A DNA stretch of 64,000 nucleotides from Streptomyces sp. RKAG293 (GCF_023701745.1 NZ_JAJOZB010000001.1:5803501-5867500); one strand, 5' to 3'; counted from the first letter of the stretch, positions 49,562 through 58,115 are shown. Made by a program: numbers and translations. Notes: generated by a model not told the origin, from the sequence alone.

Positions 49562-50746
49562 TCACCCGGCCATTGTGCCTCTCCGCACTCGCGGCGCGGC
49601 GGGCAGCACCGTCCTCGCGTCGCTTCCGGCACCGCAACCGCATCTGATGTCACCGGGAACCGGTCGTACTTCCATGGAAAGCCGGGCCAGCGCGATCTCC
49701 ACCCGGGCCCCGGAACTCGGGGGGCTGCCGCCGTCGAGGAAGGCCAGCGCATGGGCGGCGGCGAGCCCCGCGACCGTCGTCGCCAGGGCGATGTCGCAGG
49801 CCGGCACCGCGGGTGCCCGGCCCGATCTGAGCTGGGCGAGCATCCGCGGCCACGCGGGATCCGCGTCCGCCAGCCGCAGCGCCAGACAGCCCGCACAACC
49901 GGTACGACCCGGAACGACGAGCGGGCCGACCACTCCCATGCCCTCGACGACGCCCGTATAGAGGTGCGGGATGCCCGCCGCGAGCAGCCGCTCCGCCTCC
50001 CGGGGCTCCGGGGCGTAGGCCGCCAGCCCGTCGCGCGGGGCCACCACGACCAGCGACAGCCGGGAATCCTCCGGCTCCCGCCCGGGTCCGTACCCGGATC
50101 CCGGTCCGCGCCCGGCCCGGGGTCCCCGCCGGCCGAGCGCCGCCGCGCGCGGGTCGGGCGCGGCCCGGCGCACGGCCCCGCGGGCGGCCGCGTCCCGCCG
50201 CTCACCGATGTGCTCGGCCGGGATCCCGGCCGGGCTCACGTCCCACGGCTCGACCCGTCCGCCGTCCAGCACCTCCACCCGGCCGACGCCGGCCGCCGAC
50301 AGCAGCGCGGCGACGGCCGCCCCGACCCGGCCCGCGCCGCGGACCCGCACCCGCGCCGCCCGGCGGTCCCGCATCCGGCCGGCCGCGCCGCCGGGGCCCG
50401 TGTGCACGACGGACAGCGCGGCGAGGTCGGGGCGCAGCCGGTCGATCGCCGCAGTCCGGTGCCGGACCGCCTCGGACAGCCGGGCATGCGCCGCCGCATC
50501 GTCCAGCACGCCGCCCTCGGCGAGCAGCCCCAGCAACTGCCGGACCTGCTGCGCTCCCAGCCCCAGCGCCTCGGCGTCCCGGGTCAGCAGGGCCGCCCCG
50601 CGGGTGCCGTCCAGCAGATCCAGGAATCCCGCCGCCGCGCCGTCGACCGAGTCCAGGACGACCGCGTGCGCCGGATCAATTCCGAACTGCACGCTCTCGC
50701 GGTTGCGCCAACTGCGCCGCATGGCGGTTTTGAGCATGGGACGCAT
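49562..50746 (-). CDS. ThiF/E1-like protein
   Basis: A 394-aa protein with a middle Rossmann-like ThiF fold (VRVRGAGRVGAAVAALLSAAGVGRVEVLDGG, where GAGRVGAAV is the nucleotide loop) and zinc-type cysteines GCAGC and RCGCG. N-terminal ~120 residues resemble a winged-helix-like peptide-recognition segment (LTRDAEALGLGAQQVRQLL). E1-like proteins adenylate C-termini of small carrier proteins or precursor peptides, but here the loop lacks the usual GGxG/R-finger pattern, so it may not be catalytic. ATG 50746 is preferred to GTG 50752. It is coupled to the ABC1-family gene. Confidence 0.72.
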   Translation of the reverse strand: MRPMLKTAMRRSWRNRESVQFGIDPAHAVVLDSVDGAAAGFLDLLDGTRGAALLTRDAEALGLGAQQVRQLLGLLAEGGVLDDAAAHARLSEAVRHRTAAIDRLRPDLAALSVVHTGPGGAAGRMRDRRAARVRVRGAGRVGAAVAALLSAAGVGRVEVLDGGRVEPWDVSPAGIPAEHIGERRDAAARGAVRRAAPDPRAAALGRRGPRAGRGPGSGYGPGREPEDSRLSLVVVAPRDGLAAYAPEPREAERLLAAGIPHLYTGVVEGMGVVGPLVVPGRTGCAGCLALRLADADPAWPRMLAQLRSGRAPAVPACDIALATTVAGLAAAHALAFLDGGSPPSSGARVEIALARLSMEVRPVPGDIRCGCGAGSDARTVLPAAPRVRRGTMAG

Positions 50747-50854
50747 GGCCACCCCCGGTGGATCACCGCGAATCCATTCAAGATCCGCGCCAGTTCCGCA
50801 TCGCTGTAATGCGGCAGTCACAGAATGCACGCGGCCGCCGACGGTGACGAAAAG

Positions 50855-50863
50855 TTATCCACA
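50855..50863 (+). promoter_or_regulatory. DnaA-box nonamer TTATCCACA
   Basis: Perfect TTATCCACA in the divergent region between the ThiF-like gene and the metallopeptidase gene (50747-50968), embedded in the same 14-mer as near uvrD2. Confidence 0.6.
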
Positions 50864-50956
50864 GGTTGTGAGGGATAGTCGTTCAATATGCGCACGAAGC
50901 GAGGTGATTCCCTCGTCCACCGGCCTGGGGACGGGACTTCGCGGACCCCCACCCGG

Positions 50957-50962
50957 TAACGT
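50957..50962 (+). promoter_or_regulatory. -10-like hexamer TAACGT
   Basis: TAACGT, 6 nt before GTG 50969. Confidence 0.5.
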
Positions 50963-50968
50963 CGGAGC

Positions 50969-51541
50969 GTGCCCGCCGACCCCGCGCATGACCTCTCCAG
51001 CCAGCAGTCCCTCACCTCCCGGACGAGTGAGGTCGAAGTGCGCCGCAGCGCCCGAAGGCGCCGGACGGTCTCGGCCTACCGCGAGGGGGACCGCACCGTC
51101 GTCCTCATCCCGGCCCGGATGTCGGTCGCGGAGGAGCAACGCTGGGTGACGGTGATGCTCGAGAAGCTCGCGGCGCAGGAGAGCAAGCGGATCCTCGGCG
51201 ACGACGAGCTGTCCGCCCGCGCCGCCCAGCTCTCCGAGCAGTACCTGGACGCCCGAGCCGAACCGGACAGCGTCCGCTGGGTCACCAACCAGAACTCCCG
51301 CTGGGGGTCCTGCACCCCCTCCGAGGGCAGCATCCGGCTCTCGCACCGGCTGCAGGGCATGCCCGAGTACGTCATCGACTACGTTCTGCTGCACGAACTC
51401 GCGCATCTGCTGGTACCGGGCCACGGCCCGAGCTTCTGGAAGCTGCTGGAGTCGTATCCGCGGACCGAACGCGCCCGCGGATATCTGGAGGGGGTCGTGG
51501 CGGCCGGCCGGCTGCCGGAGCTGCCCACCCGCGAGGAATAG
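50969..51541 (+). CDS. M48/YgjP-like (DUF45) metallopeptidase
   Basis: A 190-aa zinc-peptidase-fold protein. The motif is LLHELAHLLVPGHGPSFW: HELAH at 142-146 and a third His at 152. Also typical of YgjP/DUF45 are NSRWGSC (109-115), where a Cys follows, and ESYPRTERARGYL. No signal or membrane segment, so cytoplasmic. Function is unclear in the family. It is divergent from the ThiF-like gene and probably leaderless. Confidence 0.85.
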   Translation: MPADPAHDLSSQQSLTSRTSEVEVRRSARRRRTVSAYREGDRTVVLIPARMSVAEEQRWVTVMLEKLAAQESKRILGDDELSARAAQLSEQYLDARAEPDSVRWVTNQNSRWGSCTPSEGSIRLSHRLQGMPEYVIDYVLLHELAHLLVPGHGPSFWKLLESYPRTERARGYLEGVVAAGRLPELPTREE

Positions 51542-51611
51542 CCGCTGTCGGGGCCAGGGGCTAGCCTGTCGCAACGCACATGTATTTACGGGATGGGGGA
51601 CGGTCGTTCGT

Positions 51612-52376
51612 ATGGCCAGGGAATTCCAGCGTGGCCACAAGGCCAAGATCAGTGATCTCACGGCGGGGACGGATCTGTACATCGGTGTGCAGATCGCCGG
51701 ACCCGGCCTGTCGTTCGACATCAGCTGCTTCGGGCTCGACGAGAAGGAGCAACTGTCCGACGACAGTTACTTCATCTTCTTCAACCAGCCCAAGTCGCCC
51801 GAGGAATCCATCCAGCAGCTCGGCGCGCAGGCGGGGGACAGCGAGTCCTTCCGTGTGACGCTCGACCGGATTCCCCCCAAGATCCGCAAGCTCTCCTTCA
51901 CCGCGACCATCGACGGCAACGGCCAGATGTCGCAGGTCGGGCCCGGGTACATCCGGATCGTCGCCGGCGGTGAGGAAGTCGCGCGCTACAGCTTCACCGG
52001 CGCCGAGTTCAGCACCGAGCGCGCGGTGATGCTCGCCGACGTGTACCTCAAGGACGTCTGGCGCTTCGCCGCCGTCGGCCAGGGCTTCGACGGCGGACTG
52101 GACGCGCTGCTGCGCAACTTCGGCGGCGAGGTCGCCGAAGAGGCGCCGGCCGCCGCGCCTCCGCAGCAGGCCGGAGCCCCGGGCTTCGCGCCGCCGCCCG
52201 GCGGTGCCGCGCCCGCCCCTCGTTCGGCGCGCCGGCCGGCCCGCCGCAGCCCGCACCGGCTTTCGGAGGTCCGCCCGGACCCCCGCAGCCCGCGCCCGCC
52301 TTCGGCGGTCCCGCCGCCGGGCAGGGGTTCACGCCGCCCCCGGGCAACCCGTCGATACACCAGCAGCAGACCATGA
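51612..52376 (+). CDS. TerD-domain half of a TerD-AIM24 fusion (frame break at its end)
   Basis: The first ~175 residues are a TerD/CABP-like stress domain: VQIAGPGLSFDISCFGLDEKEQL, DDSYFIFFNQPKSP and DVYLKDVWRF are typical, with acidic Ca-binding loops. A Pro/Ala linker follows (EEAPAAAPPQQAGAPGFAPPPGG), then at about 52218 the protein-like linker switches to another frame. The tail of this frame (RSARRPARRSPHR and onward) looks like shifted sequence. Adding one C in the run at 52216-52219 restores a long PQPAPAFGGP-repeat linker continuing into the AIM24 domain. The promoter is probably TAGCCT at 51562-51567. See the following entry; probably one gene 51612-53254. Confidence 0.7.
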   Translation: MAREFQRGHKAKISDLTAGTDLYIGVQIAGPGLSFDISCFGLDEKEQLSDDSYFIFFNQPKSPEESIQQLGAQAGDSESFRVTLDRIPPKIRKLSFTATIDGNGQMSQVGPGYIRIVAGGEEVARYSFTGAEFSTERAVMLADVYLKDVWRFAAVGQGFDGGLDALLRNFGGEVAEEAPAAAPPQQAGAPGFAPPPGGAAPAPRSARRPARRSPHRLSEVRPDPRSPRPPSAVPPPGRGSRRPRATRRYTSSRP

Positions 52377-53254
52377 TCGCGCCGCTGGCGACCCCGCCGC
52401 AGGCGCCGGGCCAGCCGCAGTTCGGCCAGGTCCCGCCGCCGGGACCGCCCCCGGGCCAGCAGTTCGGCCAGCCTCCCGGCCCGCCGCAGTACGGGCAGCC
52501 GCAGTTCGGCCAGCCGCCGGGCCAGCCGCAGTTCGGTCAGGTACCGGGCCAGCCGGCACCGTACGGCCAGCCGCCGGCGGGCCAGCCGGCCGGCGGGATC
52601 TCCGGCGCCATGCAGAAGTTCCGTGAGACGCCCACCGGCCAGCGGTGGACGCAGCAGAACAACAAGATGATGCGGGCCGACCTCTCGCAGGCCGGCGGCC
52701 AGCCGGTGCTCGCCCGCCAGGGCAGCATGGTGCTCTACCAGGGCAAGGTCGAATACAGCTACAAGGGCGCCGGGTTCGCCGGCCGGATCGTCGGCGGCGC
52801 CACCGGCCAGGAGCTGCAGCTGATGCGCTGCACCGGCCAGGGCCAGGTCTTCTTCGCGGAGAACGGCGCCCACCTGCACCCGATCGAACTCCAGGGCGAC
52901 GCCATCTGCGTCTCCTCGGAGAACGTGCTCGCCTTCGACGAGAGCCTGCAGTACGAGGTGCGCAGGATCGAGGGCCACGGCATCCCCGGCGGCGCGCTGT
53001 TCACGATGCAGTTCCAGGGCACCGGAACGATCATCGTCAAGACCCATGGCACCCCCGTGGTGCTGCCCGTCACCCCGACCACGTACGCGGACTGCAATGC
53101 GATCGTCGCCTGGTCGGCGGCCTCCCAGGTGATCATCTCCAGCCAGGTCCGGCTGCGGAGGAACGCCTACCCCGGCCACAGCGGAGAGACCGTGAACCTC
53201 CAGTTCCGCGGCGCTCCCGGCAACTTCATCGTCGTCCAGCCCTACGAGGTGTGA
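52373..53254 (+). CDS. AIM24-domain half of the TerD-AIM24 fusion
   Basis: As an independent ORF it has ATG at 52373 overlapping the previous stop (ATGA), 293 aa. Reading back in its own frame from 52373 to about 52202 continues a Pro/Gly/Gln-rich linker without stops, showing it is the C-terminal part of the TerD protein. Residues ~1-95 are linker (GQPQFGQ/QFGQPPG repeats). The AIM24 domain begins near residue 110 (QGSMVLYQGKVEYSY), with LMRCTGQGQVFFAENG, YEVRRIEGHG, GTIIVKTHGTP and NFIVVQPYEV, all hallmark segments. AIM24 proteins have a TRAP/beta-helix-like fold with membrane-linked roles in mitochondria; in bacteria they are uncharacterised. Confidence 0.72.
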   Translation: MIAPLATPPQAPGQPQFGQVPPPGPPPGQQFGQPPGPPQYGQPQFGQPPGQPQFGQVPGQPAPYGQPPAGQPAGGISGAMQKFRETPTGQRWTQQNNKMMRADLSQAGGQPVLARQGSMVLYQGKVEYSYKGAGFAGRIVGGATGQELQLMRCTGQGQVFFAENGAHLHPIELQGDAICVSSENVLAFDESLQYEVRRIEGHGIPGGALFTMQFQGTGTIIVKTHGTPVVLPVTPTTYADCNAIVAWSAASQVIISSQVRLRRNAYPGHSGETVNLQFRGAPGNFIVVQPYEV

Positions 53255-53260
53255 CCCGCA

Positions 53261-53944
53261 ATGGACCAGCAGATGATCGCGGGCTACGCACCGACCCCGG
53301 TGTCCGCCCGGATGGAGACCCACGGCTCGGCGATGCTCAAGGTCGCCATGCAGACCGGCCAGGACCTGTTCGCCCGTACCGGCTCGATGGTCGCGTACGA
53401 GGGCTTCGTCCAGTACGAGCCCAATCCGCCGGCCGTCCGGCAGATGGCCTCGCAGTGGCTCACCGGTGAGGGCGCCCCGCTGATGAAGTGCACCGGCGAC
53501 GGGCTGCTCTATCTGGCCGACTACGGCGCCGACGTGGTGTGCGTCAATCTCAACAACGAGTCCCTGTCGGTCAACGGCACCAACCTGCTCGCCTTCGACG
53601 CGCACCTCCAGTGGGGCGTCGAGCGGGTCAAGGGGCTCGCCAAGTTCGCCGGCCAGGGCCTGTTCAACGTGGGGGTGAAGGGCACCGGCTGGGTCGCCAT
53701 CACCTCCCGCGGCACACCGATCGTCGTCGACTGCGGAAGCGGCGCCGACGAGACCTACGTCGACCCGGACGCGCTCGTCGCCTGGTCGTCGGGACTCAAG
53801 ATGAAGGCCAAGCGCAGCTTCAAGGCGTCCTCCCTGATCGGGCGGGGCAGCGGCGAGGCGTTCCAGATCGCGTTCTCCGGCCAGGGCTTCGTCGTCGTAC
53901 AGCCCAGCGAGGACAGCACAGACCGCCTCCGGGCACGGGGCTGA
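53261..53944 (+). CDS. AIM24 family protein (second copy)
   Basis: A 227-aa protein consisting of one AIM24 domain: FARTGSMVAYEGFVQYEP, PLMKCTGDGLLYLADYGADV, GVERVKGLAKFAGQGLFNV, GTGWVAITSRGTPI and FVVVQPSED line up with the neighbouring two domains. It starts 6 nt after the first AIM24 stop, so it is in one operon. No signal peptide. The shared module order suggests a hetero-oligomer of AIM24 subunits, by inference. Confidence 0.82.
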   Translation: MDQQMIAGYAPTPVSARMETHGSAMLKVAMQTGQDLFARTGSMVAYEGFVQYEPNPPAVRQMASQWLTGEGAPLMKCTGDGLLYLADYGADVVCVNLNNESLSVNGTNLLAFDAHLQWGVERVKGLAKFAGQGLFNVGVKGTGWVAITSRGTPIVVDCGSGADETYVDPDALVAWSSGLKMKAKRSFKASSLIGRGSGEAFQIAFSGQGFVVVQPSEDSTDRLRARG

Positions 53945-53959
53945 GGGGGAGCGACCGAT

Positions 53960-54730
53960 ATGCAGAGCCCGCTTTTCGCGAACACCGAGGTCCAGTCGAA
54001 CGACCTCTACGCACTCCAGAACCCGTACCTGCTGCGGGTCAAGCTGGAGGGCAACTCCGGCCGTGACTGTCTCGCCCGCAAGGGCGCGATGGTGGCCTAC
54101 CAGGGAATGATCGAATTCGACGGCGAGTACCAGTCGCGCAACCAGGGCGGCGCGCGCATGGCCACCGGCGAGGGCCTGGACCTGATGCGCTGCTCAGGGC
54201 AGGGCACGGTCTACCTCGCCAACCTGGCCCAGCACATCCACGTCGTGGACGTCGACCATGACGGCCTCACCGTGGACAGCGCCTATGTGCTCGCCCTCGA
54301 CTCCGGGCTGCACTGGGACGTGATCGCCGTGGACAGCCAGTTCGGCCTGTCCGGCACCGGCGCCTACAACCTGAACATCTCGGGCCAGGGCAAGGTCGCG
54401 CTGATGACCTCGGGCAAGCCGCTGCTGATGCCGGTGACCCCGGACAAGTACGTCTCCTGCGACGCCGACGCGGTGGTCGCCTGGTCGTCCTCGCTGCGGG
54501 TCCAGATGCAGGCGCAGACCAGCAGTTCCTCGGTCTACCGCCGGCGCGGCAACACCGGTGAGGGCTGGGAGCTCAACTTCGTGGGCCAGGGATACGTCCT
54601 GGTGCAGCCCAGCGAGCTGATGCCGCCGCAGAACGCGGAGATCGGCCAGGGCCTGCGGGCCCAGTTCGGGGTGGGCCAGGCAGGCGCCCACGCCCAGAAC
54701 CTGGGCAACATCTGGACCAACAACCGCTGA
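53960..54730 (+). CDS. AIM24 family protein (third copy)
   Basis: A 256-aa AIM24 protein, 15 nt after the second copy and preceded by a GGGGGAG-type site. Conserved blocks: LARKGAMVAYQGMIEFDG, DLMRCSGQGTVYLANLAQHIHVV, HWDVIAVDSQFGLSGTGAYNLNISG, KVALMTSGKPLLMPV and YVLVQPSELMP. The ~28-residue C-terminal extension ends in NNR. Last gene of the TerD-AIM24 operon and convergent with the Nudix gene at 36 nt. Confidence 0.82.
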   Translation: MQSPLFANTEVQSNDLYALQNPYLLRVKLEGNSGRDCLARKGAMVAYQGMIEFDGEYQSRNQGGARMATGEGLDLMRCSGQGTVYLANLAQHIHVVDVDHDGLTVDSAYVLALDSGLHWDVIAVDSQFGLSGTGAYNLNISGQGKVALMTSGKPLLMPVTPDKYVSCDADAVVAWSSSLRVQMQAQTSSSSVYRRRGNTGEGWELNFVGQGYVLVQPSELMPPQNAEIGQGLRAQFGVGQAGAHAQNLGNIWTNNR

Positions 54731-54766
54731 GCCGGTCGTCGGTACGGGCCGTGCCCGCGCGCCGCC

Positions 54767-55294
54767 TCAGAGCAGCGCGCGGGTACGGGCCAGCAGTGTC
54801 TCCACCGAACCGTCGGCCACCGAGCCGACCTCGTCGTAGCCGTACCAGCGCAGGTCCAGCGACTCCTCGCTGATCGCCTCGACCGCGCCGGCCGGCGCGA
54901 GCGCCGCGTACTGCACGTCCAGATGCCAGGCGCAGGGCGTCGAGTGCCGGTCCAGGTTCACCGGCTCGGGACGCAGCAGCGTCAGCCCGGGAATGCCGGA
55001 CTCCTCGGTGGCCTCGCGCAGCGCGGCGGCCGCCAGAGTGGCGTCCTCCGGCTCGCAGTGGCCGCCCATCTGGAGCCACATCTTCAGCTTCTTGTGCAGC
55101 GTCAGCAGCACCCGCCCGGTCGCCGGGTCCACCACCAGCGCGCTGGCCGTGATGTGTCCCGGCTGCGAGGCCTTCCACATGCCGCCGGGACTGCTGTCGA
55201 GATGGTCGAGGTACTCCAGCCGCAGCTGTTCCTGACCTGCGTCGGGCGCGTCCCAGTCCTTCAGGACGCGCACCGCGTCCGCGTGCAGACTCAC
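54767..55294 (-). CDS. Nudix hydrolase
   Basis: A 175-aa Nudix hydrolase. The Nudix box is GGHCEPEDATLAAAALREATEESG, matching Gx5Ex7REUxEExG. Flanking segments SALVVDPATGRVLLTLHKKLKMW and HSTPCAWHLDVQYAALA fit MutT-like enzymes acting on nucleoside-diphosphate-linked metabolites. GTG 55294 overlaps the stop of the zincin gene (GTGA), so the two are translationally coupled. The larger frame to 55927 is a shadow of the zincin gene. Confidence 0.87.
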   Translation of the reverse strand: MSLHADAVRVLKDWDAPDAGQEQLRLEYLDHLDSSPGGMWKASQPGHITASALVVDPATGRVLLTLHKKLKMWLQMGGHCEPEDATLAAAALREATEESGIPGLTLLRPEPVNLDRHSTPCAWHLDVQYAALAPAGAVEAISEESLDLRWYGYDEVGSVADGSVETLLARTRALL

Positions 55295-56742
55295 TTGCCC
55301 TCGTCGTCCTTGGTCTCGTCGGATGCGCCGGGAGCCTCGTCCGTCTTCTTCGGCTCGTCCTTCGTCAGACGCTTCTCGGCGGCCTCGCCGAGCATCTTGT
55401 CGAGCTCGGAGAAGTCGGCGGTCTCGCGGTGCACGAAGCCGTCCGGGTCGTCCAGGTCCTCCGCGGTGGGCAGCATGTCCGGGTGCTCCCACAGGCCGTC
55501 CCGGCCGTCGACGCCGCGGGCGTCGGTCAGCGAGGCCCACAGCCGGGAGGCGTCCCGCAGCCGGCGGGGGCGCAGCTCCAGACCGATGAGCGTCGCGAAC
55601 GTCTGCTCGGCGGGGCCACCGGTCGCCCGGCGGCGGCGCAGCGTCTCCCGCAGCGCGGCGGCGGACGGCAGGTGCGGGGCGGCGGCCGCGTGCACGACCG
55701 CGTCCACCCAACCCTCGACGAGCGCGAGCGCCGTCTCCAGCCGGGCCAGGGCCGCCTTCTGCTCGGGGGTGTCCTCGGGCTGGAACATGCCCTGCGCCAG
55801 CGCTTCCTGCATGGCCTCGGGGTTCGACGGGTCGAGCTGGCCGACCGCGTCCTCCAGTTTCGCCGTGTCGACCTTGATGCCCCGCGCGTAGCCTTCGACG
55901 GCGCCGAACAGATGCGCCCGCAGCCACGGCACATGCGCGAAGAGCCGCTGGTGGGCGGCCTCGCGCAGCGCCAGGTACAGCCGCACCTCCTCCTGCGGGA
56001 CGCCCAGCCCCTCACCGAAGGCCGCGATGTTCGCGGGAAGCAGCGCGGCCTTGCCGGCCGGGCCGAGCGGGAGGCTGACGTCGGTGGAGCCGACCACCTC
56101 GCCCGCCAGGGTGCCCAGCGCCTGGCCGATCTGGCTGCCGAACATCGCTCCGCCCATGGAGCGCATCATGCCGAGCAGCGGCCCGGACATGGCCTGCATC
56201 TCCTCGGGGAGCACATCGCCCATGGCGGCGCCGACCCGCTCCGCGACCGGGTCCACCAGCTCCTTCCACGCCGGCAGGGTCGCCTCGACCCATTCGGCGC
56301 GGCTCCAGGCCACGGCGCTGCCCGAGCCGGAGGGCAGTGACGTCGCCCCGTCCAGCCACAGGTCGGCCAGCCGGATGGCCTCGGAGACCCAGGAGCGCTC
56401 GGCCGGGCCGACGCTCGCGTCCTTGACGCCGTCCGGGGTGCCCTGCGCGACGGTCTGGCGCGCGATGTCCTTGGCCATGTCCCAGTTCACCGGGCCGCCC
56501 TCGTACGAGAGCATCTGGCCGAGCTGCTGGAAGGCGGCACCGAGATCATTGGGGTTCAGGGAACCGAACATCGCGGCGAACGGGTTGTCCCCGCCGGCGC
56601 CCCCGAACGGGTTCACGCCACCGAAACCGAAGGGATTGTCGGCAGGTCCCTGCCCCGACCCGTCGCCGCCCTGCTTCTTGCCCTCGTCCCCGTCCTCGGG
56701 CTCCTCGGGAGGGACGCCGAATCCGAATGGGTGGTCGCTCAC
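55291..56742 (-). CDS. zinc-dependent metalloprotease-like (Zincin_2) protein
   Basis: A 483-aa protein of the actinobacterial Zincin_2/F420-associated family (Rv3195-like). The N-terminus is Gly/Phe/Pro-rich with three NPF-type motifs (DNPFGFG, VNPFGG, DNPFAAMFG). The core has MGGAMFGSQIGQALGTLAGEV and the metal-site candidate REAAHQRLFAHVPWLRAHLF; the classical HExxH is not present in the usual form, so activity is uncertain. A charged C-terminal tail follows. It is upstream of and coupled to the Nudix gene, and divergent from the SDR gene. Confidence 0.82.
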   Translation of the reverse strand: MSDHPFGFGVPPEEPEDGDEGKKQGGDGSGQGPADNPFGFGGVNPFGGAGGDNPFAAMFGSLNPNDLGAAFQQLGQMLSYEGGPVNWDMAKDIARQTVAQGTPDGVKDASVGPAERSWVSEAIRLADLWLDGATSLPSGSGSAVAWSRAEWVEATLPAWKELVDPVAERVGAAMGDVLPEEMQAMSGPLLGMMRSMGGAMFGSQIGQALGTLAGEVVGSTDVSLPLGPAGKAALLPANIAAFGEGLGVPQEEVRLYLALREAAHQRLFAHVPWLRAHLFGAVEGYARGIKVDTAKLEDAVGQLDPSNPEAMQEALAQGMFQPEDTPEQKAALARLETALALVEGWVDAVVHAAAAPHLPSAAALRETLRRRRATGGPAEQTFATLIGLELRPRRLRDASRLWASLTDARGVDGRDGLWEHPDMLPTAEDLDDPDGFVHRETADFSELDKMLGEAAEKRLTKDEPKKTDEAPGASDETKDDEGK

Positions 56743-56871
56743 GGGTTTCCTCGGCTCTATGTGTTGGGGCTGTGTGTTGTGGGCTGTACCTCCAGCCTAG
56801 ACACCAGTCAGGCAGGATGGCTGCGTACCAAGTGCGCACCTCGTACCAGAAACAACCGTGGGAGACACCCG

Positions 56872-57975
56872 GTGAGTTCCCCAGAAGCACACGTTCGCCC
56901 AGAGCGGAGCCCGTCCAAGGCCCCCGCGGGCCCTGTGGTGGCGATCACCGGTGCGGCGTCCGGCCTCGGCCATCTGCTCGCGCTGCGGCTCGTCGAGTCC
57001 GACGAGGTCAAGAAGGTCGTCGCGATCGACGAACGCCGCGGGGACGTGCCCGGAGCGACGTGGCGGGTGCTCGACGTCCGCGATCCCGCCATCGCGGAGA
57101 AACTGCGCGGCGTCGATGTCGTCGTCCATCTGGGTCTCGACCTCGATCTGGAGTCCGACCCCAAGGCGCGTACGGCCTTCAACGTGCGCGGCACCCAGAC
57201 GGTGCTCACCGCGGCGGCCGCCGCCGGGGTGCGCCGCGCGGTGCTGTGCACCTCGGCGATGGTCTACGGCGCCCAGGCCGACAACGATGTGCCGCTCGCG
57301 GAGGACGCCCCGCTGCGGGCCACCGCCGAGGCCAGCTTCGTCGACGACCTGCTGGAGATCGAACGGCTGGGCCGCCGCGCGCCGCGCGCCCACCCCGGGC
57401 TGAACGTGACGATCCTGCGCCCCGCCGTCCTGGTCGGTGGCACGGACACCGCGCTGACCAGGTATTTCGAGTCGCCGCGGCTCCTGGTGGTGGCGGGCAG
57501 CCGGCCCTGCTGGCAGTTCTGCCACGTCGAGGACCTGGTGTCGGCGCTGGAGTACGCGGTGCTGGAGAAGGTCGACGGGGAGATGGCGGTCGGCTGTGAC
57601 GGCTGGCTGGAGCAGGAGGAGGTCGAGGAACTGTCGGGCATCCGCCGGATGGAGCTGCCGCCGGCCATCGCCTTCGGCGCCGCCTCCCGCCTGCACCGGC
57701 TCGGCCTCACCCCGTCCCCGGCCGGTGACCTGGCGTACACCATGCACCCGTGGGTGGTCAGCGGCAGCCGGCTGCACGAGGCGGGCTGGCGCCCCCAGTG
57801 GACCAACGAGGAGGTGCTGGCCCAGCTCCTGGAGGAGGTCGCGGGCCGGAACTCCGTCGCGGGCCGCCGGCTCGGCCGCAAGGACGCCACCACGCTCGGC
57901 GCGGCCGGCGCGACGGTCGCCCTGGTGGGCACCGCCGCCCTGGTGCGCCGGGCCCGCAAGCGGCGCGGAATCTAG
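56872..57975 (+). CDS. SDR-family oxidoreductase/epimerase-like protein with C-terminal anchor
   Basis: A 367-aa extended SDR: Rossmann motif TGAASGLG (26-33), DERRGDVPGATW for nucleotide specificity and DVVVHLGLD. The Tyr of the active site is present in SAMVYGAQADND, but the Lys four residues later is Ala, so classic SDR catalysis is doubtful. The last ~35 residues form one hydrophobic helix with a basic end (TVALVGTAALVRRARKRRG), suggesting a tail anchor. GTG 56872 has GGGAGA 6 nt upstream. Divergent from the zincin gene. Confidence 0.8.
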   Translation: MSSPEAHVRPERSPSKAPAGPVVAITGAASGLGHLLALRLVESDEVKKVVAIDERRGDVPGATWRVLDVRDPAIAEKLRGVDVVVHLGLDLDLESDPKARTAFNVRGTQTVLTAAAAAGVRRAVLCTSAMVYGAQADNDVPLAEDAPLRATAEASFVDDLLEIERLGRRAPRAHPGLNVTILRPAVLVGGTDTALTRYFESPRLLVVAGSRPCWQFCHVEDLVSALEYAVLEKVDGEMAVGCDGWLEQEEVEELSGIRRMELPPAIAFGAASRLHRLGLTPSPAGDLAYTMHPWVVSGSRLHEAGWRPQWTNEEVLAQLLEEVAGRNSVAGRRLGRKDATTLGAAGATVALVGTAALVRRARKRRGI

Positions 57976-58102
57976 GTCGCACACGGCTCCGGAACGGCTC
58001 CGGAACGGCGCCGGAAGGGCTCGGCAACGGCGCCGGGAAGCGCCGCCGCCCCCCGGCGGAGCAACCACCGGAATCGAACTTCCGCATCGCGGGCGGATGA
58101 GG

Positions 58103-58108
58103 CAGCAT
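58103..58108 (+). promoter_or_regulatory. -10-like hexamer CAGCAT
   Basis: CAGCAT, 7 nt before ATG 58116 of moaE; the overlapping ATG at 58107 would lie inside this element. Confidence 0.4.
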
Positions 58109-58115
58109 GTGCCGC

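Noticed and set aside
44325..50863. Replication origin indicated by DnaA boxes
   Set aside because: Only two boxes 6.5 kb apart, no dnaA/dnaN/gyrB genes and no box cluster.
52204..52626. A third-frame ORF across the TerD-AIM24 linker
   Set aside because: It crosses Pro/Gly/Gln-coding repeats which leave all frames open; it has neither start site nor domain.
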